Source: Marinomonas communis (GTDB lineage: Bacteria > Pseudomonadota > Gammaproteobacteria > Pseudomonadales > Marinomonadaceae). From it: 64,000 nucleotides of DNA. Of the stretch, positions 52,801 to 61,289 are shown piece by piece (position 1 is the first letter of the stretch; the number at the start of each line of letters is the position of its first letter). Under the pieces are notes generated by a model. The model was not told the origin of the DNA. It was given only the letters and a program-made list of their open reading frames with translations, and searched no databases. Made by a program: the position numbers and the translations under genes. Where the stretch lies: positions 372,001 through 436,000 of the forward strand of contig NZ_SNZA01000004.1 of assembly GCF_004363305.1 (NCBI RefSeq). The letters are read 5' to 3'.

Positions 52801-53772
52801 TTAGGCTGGTCGATCGAGTTGCTGATTAAGCCATTGCCCTGTCGATAGCATCATGATGCCAGTCTCTGGTTTGCTCGCCAAGCGCTCTAGCAGCCCCTCT
52901 CTATCTACTTTGAATAGGCTGTCATAGCATTGGTCTAGAGCTTCTAATCGCTTGGACAGTTCCGTAGGAACACACTGCTTCAATTGGTATATTGCACTGC
53001 GAATCGGCTGCAGTAATGCTTCATCCCTCAGATAAAACATGGCCTCCCAATACACCAGCCAAGTTTCGTACCAGTACTCGGCAAAGCTCAATAATGAGTC
53101 CTGTGGGTTAGGTTTGGATGGAAACTCTATACGACGATGTTTAAGACGCGAGCCTTTTTGCGCTTTTGACACAACACTTACCTGTACTGGTACTTGCTGC
53201 GCAATTAGGTGTGCAAACTCGTATAACGCACCTTCATCACCGGACTTTAACTCAAGTTCTAACTCACAAATATTATCGCGGCCATAAGCAGAGGACACTT
53301 CCCCTTCATCACAAACAACCTCTAATACTGAGGATTTATAATGAATCAGCCACACATGACGCTGGAAATCCGTGCGGAAAACTTCAATGAGATCACGGGA
53401 CCATTGCATATCCTGTAATGGTTTAGGTAATGGCACCTCAGATAATAACGTCAGGTCTAAACCATCGCTGTCAACGTGCCACTCCCACTCTCCTCGGGCA
53501 TGCATTCCAACACGACTGCTACCACGAGTTTTCACAGTTTGTATGAATTCTCGATTTACCGCACGGATACGTAGGGCAATGCCGTTTTCTAACAAAAGAG
53601 CGTTGGCGGTATCGTAATACCCATTCATAAGATCGAGTGTCGCTTGGCGGGAACTCTTGGAGGATGTATCTTGAGCAGAACTGTTTTTTTCACAAAATGT
53701 ATCGAGAAAAGCGCATGCCGACTTGAGATACTCGGGTTGAACCATTAACTTTAGTTCAAGCTCGGTAGCCAT
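52801..53772 (-). CDS. ygiF: CYTH-domain inorganic triphosphatase-like protein with short CHAD region
   Basis: The 323-residue protein has the N-terminal CYTH signature ELELKL (ExExK) and a triphosphate-tunnel fold (about 1-205) with YYDT, LRIRAVNREFIQTVKTRG and EVVCDEGEV blocks. The remaining 115 residues hold a partial CHAD-like helical region (ALLQPIRSAIYQLKQCVPTELSKRLEALDQ). E. coli YgiF is 433 residues with a complete CHAD domain. Known YgiF hydrolyses inorganic triphosphate. It is probably co-transcribed with glnE. Confidence 0.88.
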   Translation of the reverse strand: MATELELKLMVQPEYLKSACAFLDTFCEKNSSAQDTSSKSSRQATLDLMNGYYDTANALLLENGIALRIRAVNREFIQTVKTRGSSRVGMHARGEWEWHVDSDGLDLTLLSEVPLPKPLQDMQWSRDLIEVFRTDFQRHVWLIHYKSSVLEVVCDEGEVSSAYGRDNICELELELKSGDEGALYEFAHLIAQQVPVQVSVVSKAQKGSRLKHRRIEFPSKPNPQDSLLSFAEYWYETWLVYWEAMFYLRDEALLQPIRSAIYQLKQCVPTELSKRLEALDQCYDSLFKVDREGLLERLASKPETGIMMLSTGQWLNQQLDRPA

Positions 53773-53884
53773 ATTTTATAACCTCTAAACTTCCGGTACA
53801 CCGGAGACAACTGCGTTAAAGAAGCAAGTTTACCAGAAGCGCTTAACACCGCATTATTTTTGGCGTCACGCCTAGGAGCATCCC

Positions 53885-55066
53885 ATGTCTTCACTTCCCT
53901 CACTTTTGAGCATGATGACACAATTGATCGCCACACCCTCAATCAGTTGTAGTCAAAAAAGCTGGGATCAGTCAAATAAAGGTGTCATTTTCTTATTGGA
54001 AAGTTGGCTATCAGGCCAAGGGTTTCAGTGTGAAATCATGCCATTACCCGATCAGCCCAACAAAATGAACCTCATCGCCACCATCGGCCATGGCGCTGGC
54101 GGTCTAGTATTATCCGGGCACACTGATACTGTTCCTTATGATGATGACCGTTGGCAAAGCGACCCTTTCAAACTCGAAGAGCGCGATAATAAGCTCTACG
54201 GTTTAGGGACCTGTGATATGAAAGGGTTCTTCGCCATTGTGCTCGATACCATCCGCGATATGGACCTGAGTAAGATACAACAGCCTTTAATCATTCTTGC
54301 CACAGCAGATGAAGAAAGCTCCATGGACGGCGCCCGTGCGTTAGTCGATGCGGGTCGTCCTAAAGCGCGTTACGCACTGATCGGCGAGCCTACCTCTTTG
54401 ACGCCAATTCATGCCCACAAAGGCATTATGATGGAGAAAATCCGCATCACCGGAAAAGCAGGCCACTCTTCCAACCCTAGCCTTGGCAATAATGCTCTGG
54501 ATGCCATGCATGCAGTCATGTCTGAACTCATGGTTTATCGCCAAGGGCTCAAACAGAAATATCGTGATGCGAATTTTGTCATTGATTACCCTACGATGAA
54601 CTTTGGCTGTATCCATGGCGGGGACAATCCGAACCGTATTTGCGGCCGCTGTGAGTTAGAGTTTGATATTCGTGCACTTCCCGGTATGAACAATGCGGCT
54701 CTCTTTCAAGAGATCAGCGCCATTTTGCCCCAAATCGAACAGCAAACCCGTACCAAAATCGAATTAAATCATTTATTTCCGGATGTCCCATCGTTTTTCA
54801 CAGAAAAAGAATCCGATATCATTAAGGCATGTGAACGTCTCACCCAAAAGGAAGCGACTTCCGTTGCATTTGCCACCGAAGGACCTTTCCTAAATCAGTT
54901 GGGCATGGAAACCCTTGTATTGGGTCCAGGATCGATTGACCAAGCCCACCAGCCCAACGAGTTTATGGCGCTCGATCAAATAGCGCCCATGCAACACGTG
55001 ATTAAGGGATTAGTGGAACGTTATTGTTTAACCCCGAGTACCGAAAATGAGGCAACGCGTGTCTGA
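53885..55066 (+). CDS. argE: Acetylornithine deacetylase
   Basis: A 393-residue M20-family zinc enzyme that removes acetate from N-acetylornithine in arginine synthesis. The motifs VLSGHTDTVPYDDDRWQSDPF (zinc His, Asp), GLGTCDMKGFFAI, TADEESSMDGARALV (catalytic Glu) and GEPTSLTPIHAHKG match ArgE rather than DapE or carboxypeptidase. It is followed by argA with an 8-bp overlap, so the two arginine genes are translationally coupled. The ATG at 53885 is just past the intergenic region from the divergent CYTH gene. Confidence 0.92.
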   Translation: MSSLPSLLSMMTQLIATPSISCSQKSWDQSNKGVIFLLESWLSGQGFQCEIMPLPDQPNKMNLIATIGHGAGGLVLSGHTDTVPYDDDRWQSDPFKLEERDNKLYGLGTCDMKGFFAIVLDTIRDMDLSKIQQPLIILATADEESSMDGARALVDAGRPKARYALIGEPTSLTPIHAHKGIMMEKIRITGKAGHSSNPSLGNNALDAMHAVMSELMVYRQGLKQKYRDANFVIDYPTMNFGCIHGGDNPNRICGRCELEFDIRALPGMNNAALFQEISAILPQIEQQTRTKIELNHLFPDVPSFFTEKESDIIKACERLTQKEATSVAFATEGPFLNQLGMETLVLGPGSIDQAHQPNEFMALDQIAPMQHVIKGLVERYCLTPSTENEATRV

Positions 55067-56369
55067 CGAACTCAATTATGTAGACTGGTTTCGCCACTCT
55101 TCGCCCTACATTAACGCTCACCGCGGCAAGACACTTGTTATCTTGATCCCCGGTGAAGCGTTTGAGAGCCCTAACTTCTCAAATATTATTCATGACCTTG
55201 CCCTATTGGATTCTTTAGGTATTCGTCTGGTATTAGTGCAAGGGGCTCGCCCGCAAATCAACCGGGCCCTAACTGAACGCGAATTACCCTCTCGTATTGA
55301 AGATGGTTATCGAGTCACGCCACAAGAACATTTGATTGATATTATTCAAGCTTCGGCTGCAGTACGCGTGCAGTTAGAAGCTCAGCTATCGATGGGCTTG
55401 TCCAACACACCAATGGCCAATGCTGGCCTGAAAGTTTGTAGTGGTAACTATGTGGTCGCTAAACCGCTGGGCGTGGTAGACGGCATTGATTATGGTCATT
55501 CAGGTGAAGTACGTCGTATCGACAGTGAGGCCATCTTTCGCCTGCTTGAAGACGATAACATGGTCCTGCTACCGCATCTTGGTTTCTCTCCAACAGGCGA
55601 AGTATTCAATCTCAAAGCGGAAGATGTGGCCACACAGGCTGCGATCCAGCTTAAAGCAGACAAGCTCATTATCTTCACCGAAGACGAAGGCATTTTTGAC
55701 GAGAAAGACGAACTGTATTCAGAGCTGCTGGCTCATCATGCGGATACGATTCTTGCCAACGGTGGCCTAACACCAATCACTCGAGACGCTCTTGAAGCGT
55801 GTTTGATGGCGGTACGTGCGGCTGTGCCCCGTGCTCATATTATTTCGTTTAATGAAAACGGCGGACTATTAAGCGAGCTTTTCACTCGTGAAGGCTCCGG
55901 CACCATGATCGATGAAGACAGTTATGAGAAGCTGCGCTTAGCAACCATCGATGACGTGGGCGGTATGATGCACTTACTCGCACCACTTGAAGCAAAAGGT
56001 ATTTTGGTACGCCGCTCGCGTGAGCTACTGGAAAATGAAATCGAGCGATTCCTTGTAATTGAACGCGATGGTGCAATCGTTGCCTGTGCGGCACTGTATC
56101 CGTTTGAGCAAGAGCGTTCTGGCGAACTTGCATGTGTGGCCGTATCACCAGAATATCGTGGTTCTAATCGGGGCGAGCGCTTACTTAAAGGGATTGAGTA
56201 CGAAGCTAAGCGCCAAGGTTTGGATACGCTATTCCTGCTCACAACTCGAACTGCCCATTGGTTTATCGAACGGGGTTTCCGTGAAACAACGTTATCGACC
56301 TTACCTGCTAAAAAGCAAGCATTGTACAACTATCAACGTAACTCAAAGATCTTTGCTAAGCAGCTCTAA
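55059..56369 (+). CDS. argA: N-acetylglutamate synthase
   Basis: The 436-residue enzyme makes N-acetylglutamate, the first step of arginine synthesis, from glutamate and acetyl-CoA. N-terminal amino-acid-kinase-like domain (about 1-290: LVLVQGARPQINRAL, IEDGYRVTP, GLKVCSGNYVVAKPLGVVDGIDYG, TEDEGIFDEKDELYSELL) and C-terminal GNAT domain (about 295-430: LACVAVSPEYRGSNRGERLL). GTG 55059 is preferred over ATG 55047: GAGG lies six bases before it and the protein then starts like other ArgA (V-S-D-E-L-N-Y-V-D-W-F). It overlaps argE by 8 bp. Confidence 0.93.
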   Translation: MSDELNYVDWFRHSSPYINAHRGKTLVILIPGEAFESPNFSNIIHDLALLDSLGIRLVLVQGARPQINRALTERELPSRIEDGYRVTPQEHLIDIIQASAAVRVQLEAQLSMGLSNTPMANAGLKVCSGNYVVAKPLGVVDGIDYGHSGEVRRIDSEAIFRLLEDDNMVLLPHLGFSPTGEVFNLKAEDVATQAAIQLKADKLIIFTEDEGIFDEKDELYSELLAHHADTILANGGLTPITRDALEACLMAVRAAVPRAHIISFNENGGLLSELFTREGSGTMIDEDSYEKLRLATIDDVGGMMHLLAPLEAKGILVRRSRELLENEIERFLVIERDGAIVACAALYPFEQERSGELACVAVSPEYRGSNRGERLLKGIEYEAKRQGLDTLFLLTTRTAHWFIERGFRETTLSTLPAKKQALYNYQRNSKIFAKQL

Positions 56370-56375
56370 CCACAT

Positions 56376-56406
56376 ATTAGGTGCGCCGGATATTGGCGCA
56401 CCTAAT
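56376..56406 (+). terminator. Hairpin after argA
   Basis: A 12-bp perfect stem (ATTAGGTGCGCC / GGCGCACCTAAT) over a 7-base loop, six bases after the argA stop and ending three bases before the convergent cheW stop. No T-run, so it is a weak or 3'-protecting structure. Confidence 0.6.
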
Positions 56407-56409
56407 TGA

Positions 56410-56832
56410 TCAAGATAGGGTTTTACAATAGTCGCTAAAATCCACCAGAATATACAGCTCATCATCACGTTGCATAGTGCCTTGTACAAATTCACTTTCT
56501 TTGTATTCTAGGGTTTGGGTGGTTTGGCTATCAGGCAAATCCATTACCTTTTCAACACCTTCGACTCGAATACCAAAATAGCCAGAAGGTAAATCCAAGA
56601 CAATAATGTGCCCTTCTTCTTTGCATTCTTCAGGGTCTAAGTCTAATAGGTAAGAGCCGTATAGCACCGTAACCATGTTCCCTCGAACTTCAATCATCCC
56701 TTCCACTCCGGCTCCCGAACCGGGCACAGGGGCTGACTCTTGATAGCTTAAAACCTCTTTTACCGTAGATAAAGGATGCAAATACTGCTCACTCCCCAAG
56801 CGAAAACAGATACCTTTCGACAATGATTCCAT
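56410..56832 (-). CDS. CheW-like chemotaxis coupling protein, lone copy
   Basis: A 140-residue CheW-fold protein (GICFRLGSEQYLHPLSTVKEVL, GSGAGVEGMIEVRGNMVTVLYGSYLLDL, IIVLDLPSGYFGIRVEGVEKVMDL). CheW links chemoreceptors to the CheA kinase. ATG 56832 is used since GGGGG lies seven bases before it. No CheA gene adjoins it. A CheW-like adaptor in a pilus or CheV-type pathway remains possible. Confidence 0.87.
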   Translation of the reverse strand: MESLSKGICFRLGSEQYLHPLSTVKEVLSYQESAPVPGSGAGVEGMIEVRGNMVTVLYGSYLLDLDPEECKEEGHIIVLDLPSGYFGIRVEGVEKVMDLPDSQTTQTLEYKESEFVQGTMQRDDELYILVDFSDYCKTLS

Positions 56833-56907
56833 TATACAACCCCCATCATTTCTCACTTAAGACATCATAAAAAATAGTTACATGTCTAATCATTTATTTC
56901 AAACATT

Positions 56908-56943
56908 AAAAAACCCATTACTGATTCAGCAATGGGTTTTTAG
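56908..56943 (-). terminator. Bidirectional terminator between cheW and mucD
   Basis: AACCCATTACTGA pairs with TCAGCAATGGGTT (one mismatch), with A-runs before and T-runs after on either strand. It follows the mucD stop by about 20 bases. Confidence 0.85.
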
Positions 56944-56963
56944 TTAAAAGGGAGAGTTAAACT

Positions 56964-58364
56964 CTACTCAACAATCTTAAATGGAATAAACATTGGATAT
57001 CCATCACGAATCACTCGCATTGGAACCGAGCGATTAGACGGCAAGGTTTGTGCAATTCGGTTAAAAGCATCAACGCCTTCTATAACTTGGCCATTTAGCA
57101 TGGTAATCACATCACCTTGCTGCAACCCATTACGTGCTGCCGCACCGCCCATTATTTGCTCAACAATCACACCACCTTCAATACCAAGACGATCTGCTTG
57201 CTGTTCTGATACCGGTGCAACCGTCATACCTAAGCGGTTTTCATCCGCCTTCTGCTGCGCCACTTCGGCATCATCAGGGCGCTTCGCCAGTGCAATCGTC
57301 ATGGTACGCTCTTTGCCATCGCGGAACACCTGTGCTTTAGCATCCGTACCGACTTTTAATTGACCTACAAGGTAAGGCAGCTCAGAAGAGTGTTCAATGG
57401 TTTTACCGTTAAACGCCATGATGATATCGCCAGCTTTTAGACCTGCTTTTTCCGCAGGAGAATCCGGCATAACACGGCTAACCAGTGCACCATGTGGTCG
57501 GTCAAGATCAAACGATTCCGCTAGATCACGATTAACATCTTGGATCAACACCCCAAGCCATGCACGAGACACCTTACCGTCAGCTTTCAGCTGTTCCACA
57601 ACTGACATAGCTACGTTTGAAGGGATCGCAAAAGACACTCCCATGAAGCCACCAGAGCGAGTGTAAATTTGCGAGTTAATACCAACGACTTCACCATCTA
57701 GGTTAAACAATGGTCCGCCAGAGTTACCAGGGTTAATCGCGACATCTGACTGAATGAATGGTACATAGTTATCACTTGGCAAGTTACGACCAATGGCACT
57801 GACGATCCCAGCAGTCACGGTGTAGTCAAAGCCAAATGGTGAACCGATAGCCAAAACCCACTGACCAGCTTTCAAATCATCTGAATCAGCCATGGTTACA
57901 ATCGGCAAATCTTCCGCTTCGATCTTCAGTAGCGCCAAATCCGTGCGCGCATCGGTACCGACCAATGTTGCTTCATACTCACGACGATCGTTCAATCGAA
58001 CATGAATCACATCCGCACCATCAATCACGTGATTGTTAGTCAGCACATAGCCATCATGGGAAATAATAAAGCCTGAGCCTAGCGAACTTCTTTGGCGCTG
58101 TTGCTGGCGCGGCTGTTGTTGCTGTTGGCCAAAAGGCTGTTGCCCAAAGAAATGACGAAAGAACTCATTCAGTTCTTGCGCATCAGGGCTAAGCTGACGA
58201 TTACTCGAGGTCGTCGTCTGCTCGGTACTGATGTTGACTACCGCTGGGGATGTTTCTTCCACCAGCTCGGTGAAGTCTGGCAAATTCGCGGCGTTCACCA
58301 AGGTTGAAAACAACATCAACAAAGTGATGCCAGCCCAGTTCACACGTTTTAGCAATCTGCTCAT
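56964..58364 (-). CDS. mucD: Periplasmic serine protease, DegP/MucD
   Basis: The 466-residue HtrA-family protease (P. aeruginosa MucD 474) has a signal peptide (cut near VNA-A), a catalytic triad (His in TNNHVIDG, Asp in DARTDLALLKI, Ser in GNSGGPLF) and two PDZ domains (about 260-350 and 365-460). A Gln-rich insert (about 75-90: QQQQQPRQQQ) sits before the protease core. It degrades misfolded envelope proteins and dampens sigma-E activation. It is the last gene of the rpoE-rseA-rseB-rseC-mucD run, 61 bases after rseC. Confidence 0.94.
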   Translation of the reverse strand: MSRLLKRVNWAGITLLMLFSTLVNAANLPDFTELVEETSPAVVNISTEQTTTSSNRQLSPDAQELNEFFRHFFGQQPFGQQQQQPRQQQRQRSSLGSGFIISHDGYVLTNNHVIDGADVIHVRLNDRREYEATLVGTDARTDLALLKIEAEDLPIVTMADSDDLKAGQWVLAIGSPFGFDYTVTAGIVSAIGRNLPSDNYVPFIQSDVAINPGNSGGPLFNLDGEVVGINSQIYTRSGGFMGVSFAIPSNVAMSVVEQLKADGKVSRAWLGVLIQDVNRDLAESFDLDRPHGALVSRVMPDSPAEKAGLKAGDIIMAFNGKTIEHSSELPYLVGQLKVGTDAKAQVFRDGKERTMTIALAKRPDDAEVAQQKADENRLGMTVAPVSEQQADRLGIEGGVIVEQIMGGAAARNGLQQGDVITMLNGQVIEGVDAFNRIAQTLPSNRSVPMRVIRDGYPMFIPFKIVE

Positions 58365-58425
58365 GTATTGGTCTCCTCAAACGTACCAAAGTTATATGAT
58401 GCTACAGTGTCAGGTGAAGAGGATT

Positions 58426-58893
58426 TCAGGCGTCGTGAACCACGGGAATGGTTTGCACCTGTGTTTTATTGATTCTCAAAACTCGTGGATAAAAATCAGG
58501 ATTGCTGGCTTCTTGTGCTGACTTCCGTTTAGCCACCCAAAGCCCACCTGCAAACCCACTTATCGCTCCGACAATCGAAAAAAGCGTTTGTTCCGTAAAA
58601 ACTGACGGCAATGCTGCCCCCAATACCAAGCCGACTAGCGGCACGGCATACATATATAAAGAAGCCTGCAATAACGTATCTTCCGGAATGCCTACCACCA
58701 CGTTTTGGCCCACTTCAAGGCCTTCTGGGGCGATGGCTTTCATTAGCATTCGATTACTGTTCGAGACTTTAGCGATCGCTCGATGGCCACACCCGTGACG
58801 AGCTCGACAGCTGTCGCAGCTACTGGTACGGATGGTTTCGACCTCGGCAATCTGGTCATGAATCGACAGTACGGTACCTTGCTCTTCAATCAT
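58426..58893 (-). CDS. rseC: RseC/MucC-like sigma-E operon membrane protein
   Basis: The 155-residue protein has two adjacent helices (about 80-100 and 106-125) and an N-terminal cysteine cluster (CDSCRARHGCGH) as in the RseC/SoxR-reducing RseC family. It overlaps the rseB gene by 8 bp. Its role in SoxR reduction and sigma-E tuning is known from E. coli and remains incompletely understood. Confidence 0.9.
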   Translation of the reverse strand: MIEEQGTVLSIHDQIAEVETIRTSSCDSCRARHGCGHRAIAKVSNSNRMLMKAIAPEGLEVGQNVVVGIPEDTLLQASLYMYAVPLVGLVLGAALPSVFTEQTLFSIVGAISGFAGGLWVAKRKSAQEASNPDFYPRVLRINKTQVQTIPVVHDA

Positions 58894-59830
58894 TACTTGA
58901 TCCTGGCATGATCACAGCCATTAAGCGTTGTAAAGTTTGTGCAGGCACTTCACCCACCATCGTTAACAGGTAAAGCTTGTCATCCACTTGAATACTTTTC
59001 TCACCCGCTATGGTCGCGCCTAAATTCATAAAGGTTTCTGGACGCTTCTTATCCGTCTGCTCAACAAACACGGATACCGTGCTCATTCCATCGGATAATA
59101 ACAGCATATTTGTGTTGTCATTCAAGCGACGCGCGTCTTGCCAAACCAAACTGAAGCCAGCTGGCAACCAATCAAAATGCCAATGGCGTTCAACGACAGT
59201 CGGCTCGACTTCGGTAAAGTGCTGCGTATAGGACTCATCATTGGGGGTGAAGTCGGACGCTTTCAAGTCTGGCGTAAACGTGACTGAAGTAAACTGAATA
59301 CGCTCTAACAATGCATCAGAAGGCCCCAACACATCATGTTTTAAGAGAAAGCCATTTTCCTTATCAACCCAAAAACGGTGCGCATAACGAAACTCATCTT
59401 TTGGCGTTAAGGTCACTTTTACCGCATCGCGAGAAGCAATACGCTGCTCTTTATCAACCACACTGATGTCGTAGGCTTGCTCCAAGCGTTCCTTATCTAA
59501 TTGTTGGAAACGCTTAAAAGGCTCATTTGGAACAAAACCAGCGACGTAGTCTTCTTTATCTGGAAAGACACAAATAACACTGTCATCCGCACGGATCACC
59601 GCAATACGTCGACCGTCTAAATCTTCCAGACTCTCGTATTCGACGCCACCAATCAGCCCTCTACGGACTCGCATTGAGTTCATCGCGCCCGCTTCTTGAT
59701 GTACAAACACGCCATCATACGCCAGCGAATCAAACGACTCCGTCATCCGCAGTAGCCACTCCACTCCAGAGTGGGCCGATACCGCTCCACTTAGACTCAG
59801 CAGAGTCGTCAGGAATAGAGCACGTATCAT
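58886..59830 (-). CDS. rseB: Sigma-E regulatory protein RseB/MucB
   Basis: A 314-residue periplasmic protein with signal peptide (cut near VSA-H) and the two-domain RseB fold: N-terminal LolA-like half (AYDGVFVHQEAGAMNSMRVRR, DDSVICVFPDKEDYVAGF) and C-terminal half (VWQDARRLNDNTNMLLLSDGMSTVSVFVEQ). RseB shields the RseA periplasmic domain from DegS and senses lipopolysaccharide or mislocalised lipids. It overlaps rseA by 4 bp and rseC by 8 bp. Confidence 0.93.
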   Translation of the reverse strand: MIRALFLTTLLSLSGAVSAHSGVEWLLRMTESFDSLAYDGVFVHQEAGAMNSMRVRRGLIGGVEYESLEDLDGRRIAVIRADDSVICVFPDKEDYVAGFVPNEPFKRFQQLDKERLEQAYDISVVDKEQRIASRDAVKVTLTPKDEFRYAHRFWVDKENGFLLKHDVLGPSDALLERIQFTSVTFTPDLKASDFTPNDESYTQHFTEVEPTVVERHWHFDWLPAGFSLVWQDARRLNDNTNMLLLSDGMSTVSVFVEQTDKKRPETFMNLGATIAGEKSIQVDDKLYLLTMVGEVPAQTLQRLMAVIMPGSSND

Positions 59831-60477
59831 TGACCAGACCCTTGTGGGTAGCCAACCACTTTGGCCATAGGGATCATACCTTGACCAACCGTCATTGAGG
59901 CTTGTTGCGCATGTTGTCGTAAATAGTTTTGCAGACGTTCATTGTTTTCCAACGCTTCTTCCGCACTCAATGCCGTTAACGGCTGTGCCGGTTTAATCGT
60001 GCTGGTTTGAGCCGTCACAATGTTGTTGCTTGAGAAACTTTGGTCGTCACTCAACCAAGCATTGCCCCCCAACACCACGACAAAAGCCACACTGGCCGCC
60101 ACGGCCAAACCAGAGAAAAACGCACGCTTCGTATGCGGTGCATTGTTTTCTAAGTTTGGCAGATGAACTTGCTCAAGTTTTTCCGGCTTCGTTGCTAATG
60201 CACCTTGATTCGGAAACACCACAACATTGCTCTCTTGCGTGGTTTGCTCCATTTTACGGTGCATTTGCGCGAGAAAATCTCCAGAGTCCGAGATCAACAC
60301 CTCTGCATCAGGCTGCAACGCTTGATGGATATCTTGATAGCGATCGACTTTCTGTGCCAGATGCATAGGATCGCTGGCCAGCAGCTGTTCTATATCAGCT
60401 AGGGTCGCTTCGTTGTCTAGAAATGCGGATAGACTGTCGTCACTGCTAGAGCCGTGCTTGTCATAGAATTTTGACAT
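59827..60477 (-). CDS. rseA: Anti-sigma-E factor RseA/MucA
   Basis: A 216-residue anti-sigma factor: cytoplasmic N-terminal zinc-free sigma-E binding domain (DDSLSAFLDNEATLADIEQLLA, DRYQDIHQAL), one transmembrane helix near 120-140 (AFFSGLAVAASVAFVVVLGG), and a periplasmic domain with NERLQNYLRQHAQQASMTVGQGMIPMAKVVGY. Cleavage by DegS/RseP releases sigma-E. The C-terminal MAKVVGY segment resembles MucA. It is two bases downstream of rpoE. Confidence 0.93.
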   Translation of the reverse strand: MSKFYDKHGSSSDDSLSAFLDNEATLADIEQLLASDPMHLAQKVDRYQDIHQALQPDAEVLISDSGDFLAQMHRKMEQTTQESNVVVFPNQGALATKPEKLEQVHLPNLENNAPHTKRAFFSGLAVAASVAFVVVLGGNAWLSDDQSFSSNNIVTAQTSTIKPAQPLTALSAEEALENNERLQNYLRQHAQQASMTVGQGMIPMAKVVGYPQGSGQ

Positions 60478-60479
60478 GA

Positions 60480-61067
60480 CTACTCTCCTCCCCCAAAAAT
60501 AGGGCGAATTCGTTTTTCCACTGCTTCACGGGCGCGAAAAATACGCGACCTAACCGTACCAACAGGGCAATCCATGACCTGGGCAATATCCTCGTAACTC
60601 AGGCCGTCAAACTCTCTTAAAGTCAGTGCGCCTCGCAGCTCTTCGGGTAAATCTTGAATCGCGTTTTGAATTTCAACTTCTAAGCGATCTCTGTTTAAGT
60701 TGGCATCAGGGGTTCCGGCGTCAGACAATTCGCTGTAAACCGCATGAACGTCCTCATTATCCAGTTCTACATCACTGGCGGGGGGGCGTCTTGATCGACT
60801 GACGAGATAGTTCTTCGCCGTATTGACTGCAATACGATACAACCAAGTATAGAACGCGCTCTCGCCTCGGAAACTGTCGATTGCCCGATATGCCTTAATA
60901 AAGCTTTCTTGAGCCACATCCAGCACTTCTTGCTTGTCCTGAATATAACGGGAGACTAATGCGGCAACCTTGTGCTGATATTTCAGCACTAACAGGTCAA
61001 ACGCACGCTTATCACCCGTCTGAACTCGCTTAACTAACGCCTCATCACTGGACGCTTCGTGCTGCAT
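60480..61067 (-). CDS. rpoE: RNA polymerase sigma-E factor (AlgU-like)
   Basis: The 195-residue extracytoplasmic-function sigma factor has region 2 with DKRAFDLLVLKYQHKV, DVAQESFIKAYRAIDSFRGESAFYTWLYRIAVNTAKN and region 4 with LREFDGLSYEDIAQVMDCPVGTVRSRIFRAREAV. ATG 61067 is chosen over 61091 because GAGGTG lies five bases before it and the alignment with AlgU (MxxxxxDxxLVxRVQxGDKRAF) starts here. It is divergent from nadB and has a sigma-E type promoter upstream, so it is autoregulated. Confidence 0.95.
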   Translation of the reverse strand: MQHEASSDEALVKRVQTGDKRAFDLLVLKYQHKVAALVSRYIQDKQEVLDVAQESFIKAYRAIDSFRGESAFYTWLYRIAVNTAKNYLVSRSRRPPASDVELDNEDVHAVYSELSDAGTPDANLNRDRLEVEIQNAIQDLPEELRGALTLREFDGLSYEDIAQVMDCPVGTVRSRIFRAREAVEKRIRPIFGGGE

Positions 61068-61116
61068 AGGCACCTCATAATTCATTAACATACTGTGCCC
61101 ACTTTATTGATGAATA

Positions 61117-61145
61117 TATGGACAGCGTTACTACGATAGAGTTCC
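61117..61145 (-). promoter_or_regulatory. Sigma-E dependent promoter of rpoE
   Basis: On the minus strand: -35 GGAACT (61145-61140, then C), 17 bases, -10 TCCATA (61122-61117). Spacing fits the GGAACTT-N16-TCnnA consensus, with one mismatch in the -35. Leader about 40 bases. Confidence 0.65.
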
Positions 61146-61289
61146 ACGAAGAAACCGCTCGCTGAACTTAATTCGCTATTGTATTCGATTTCATGAAATC
61201 TCGGTAAGCCCTTGTGTCGTATCAAGGTATTCATTGGTGTGCCAAAGAAGTGTAATATTGAGTCGTTTATCACTAGTCAGAACAACAAC

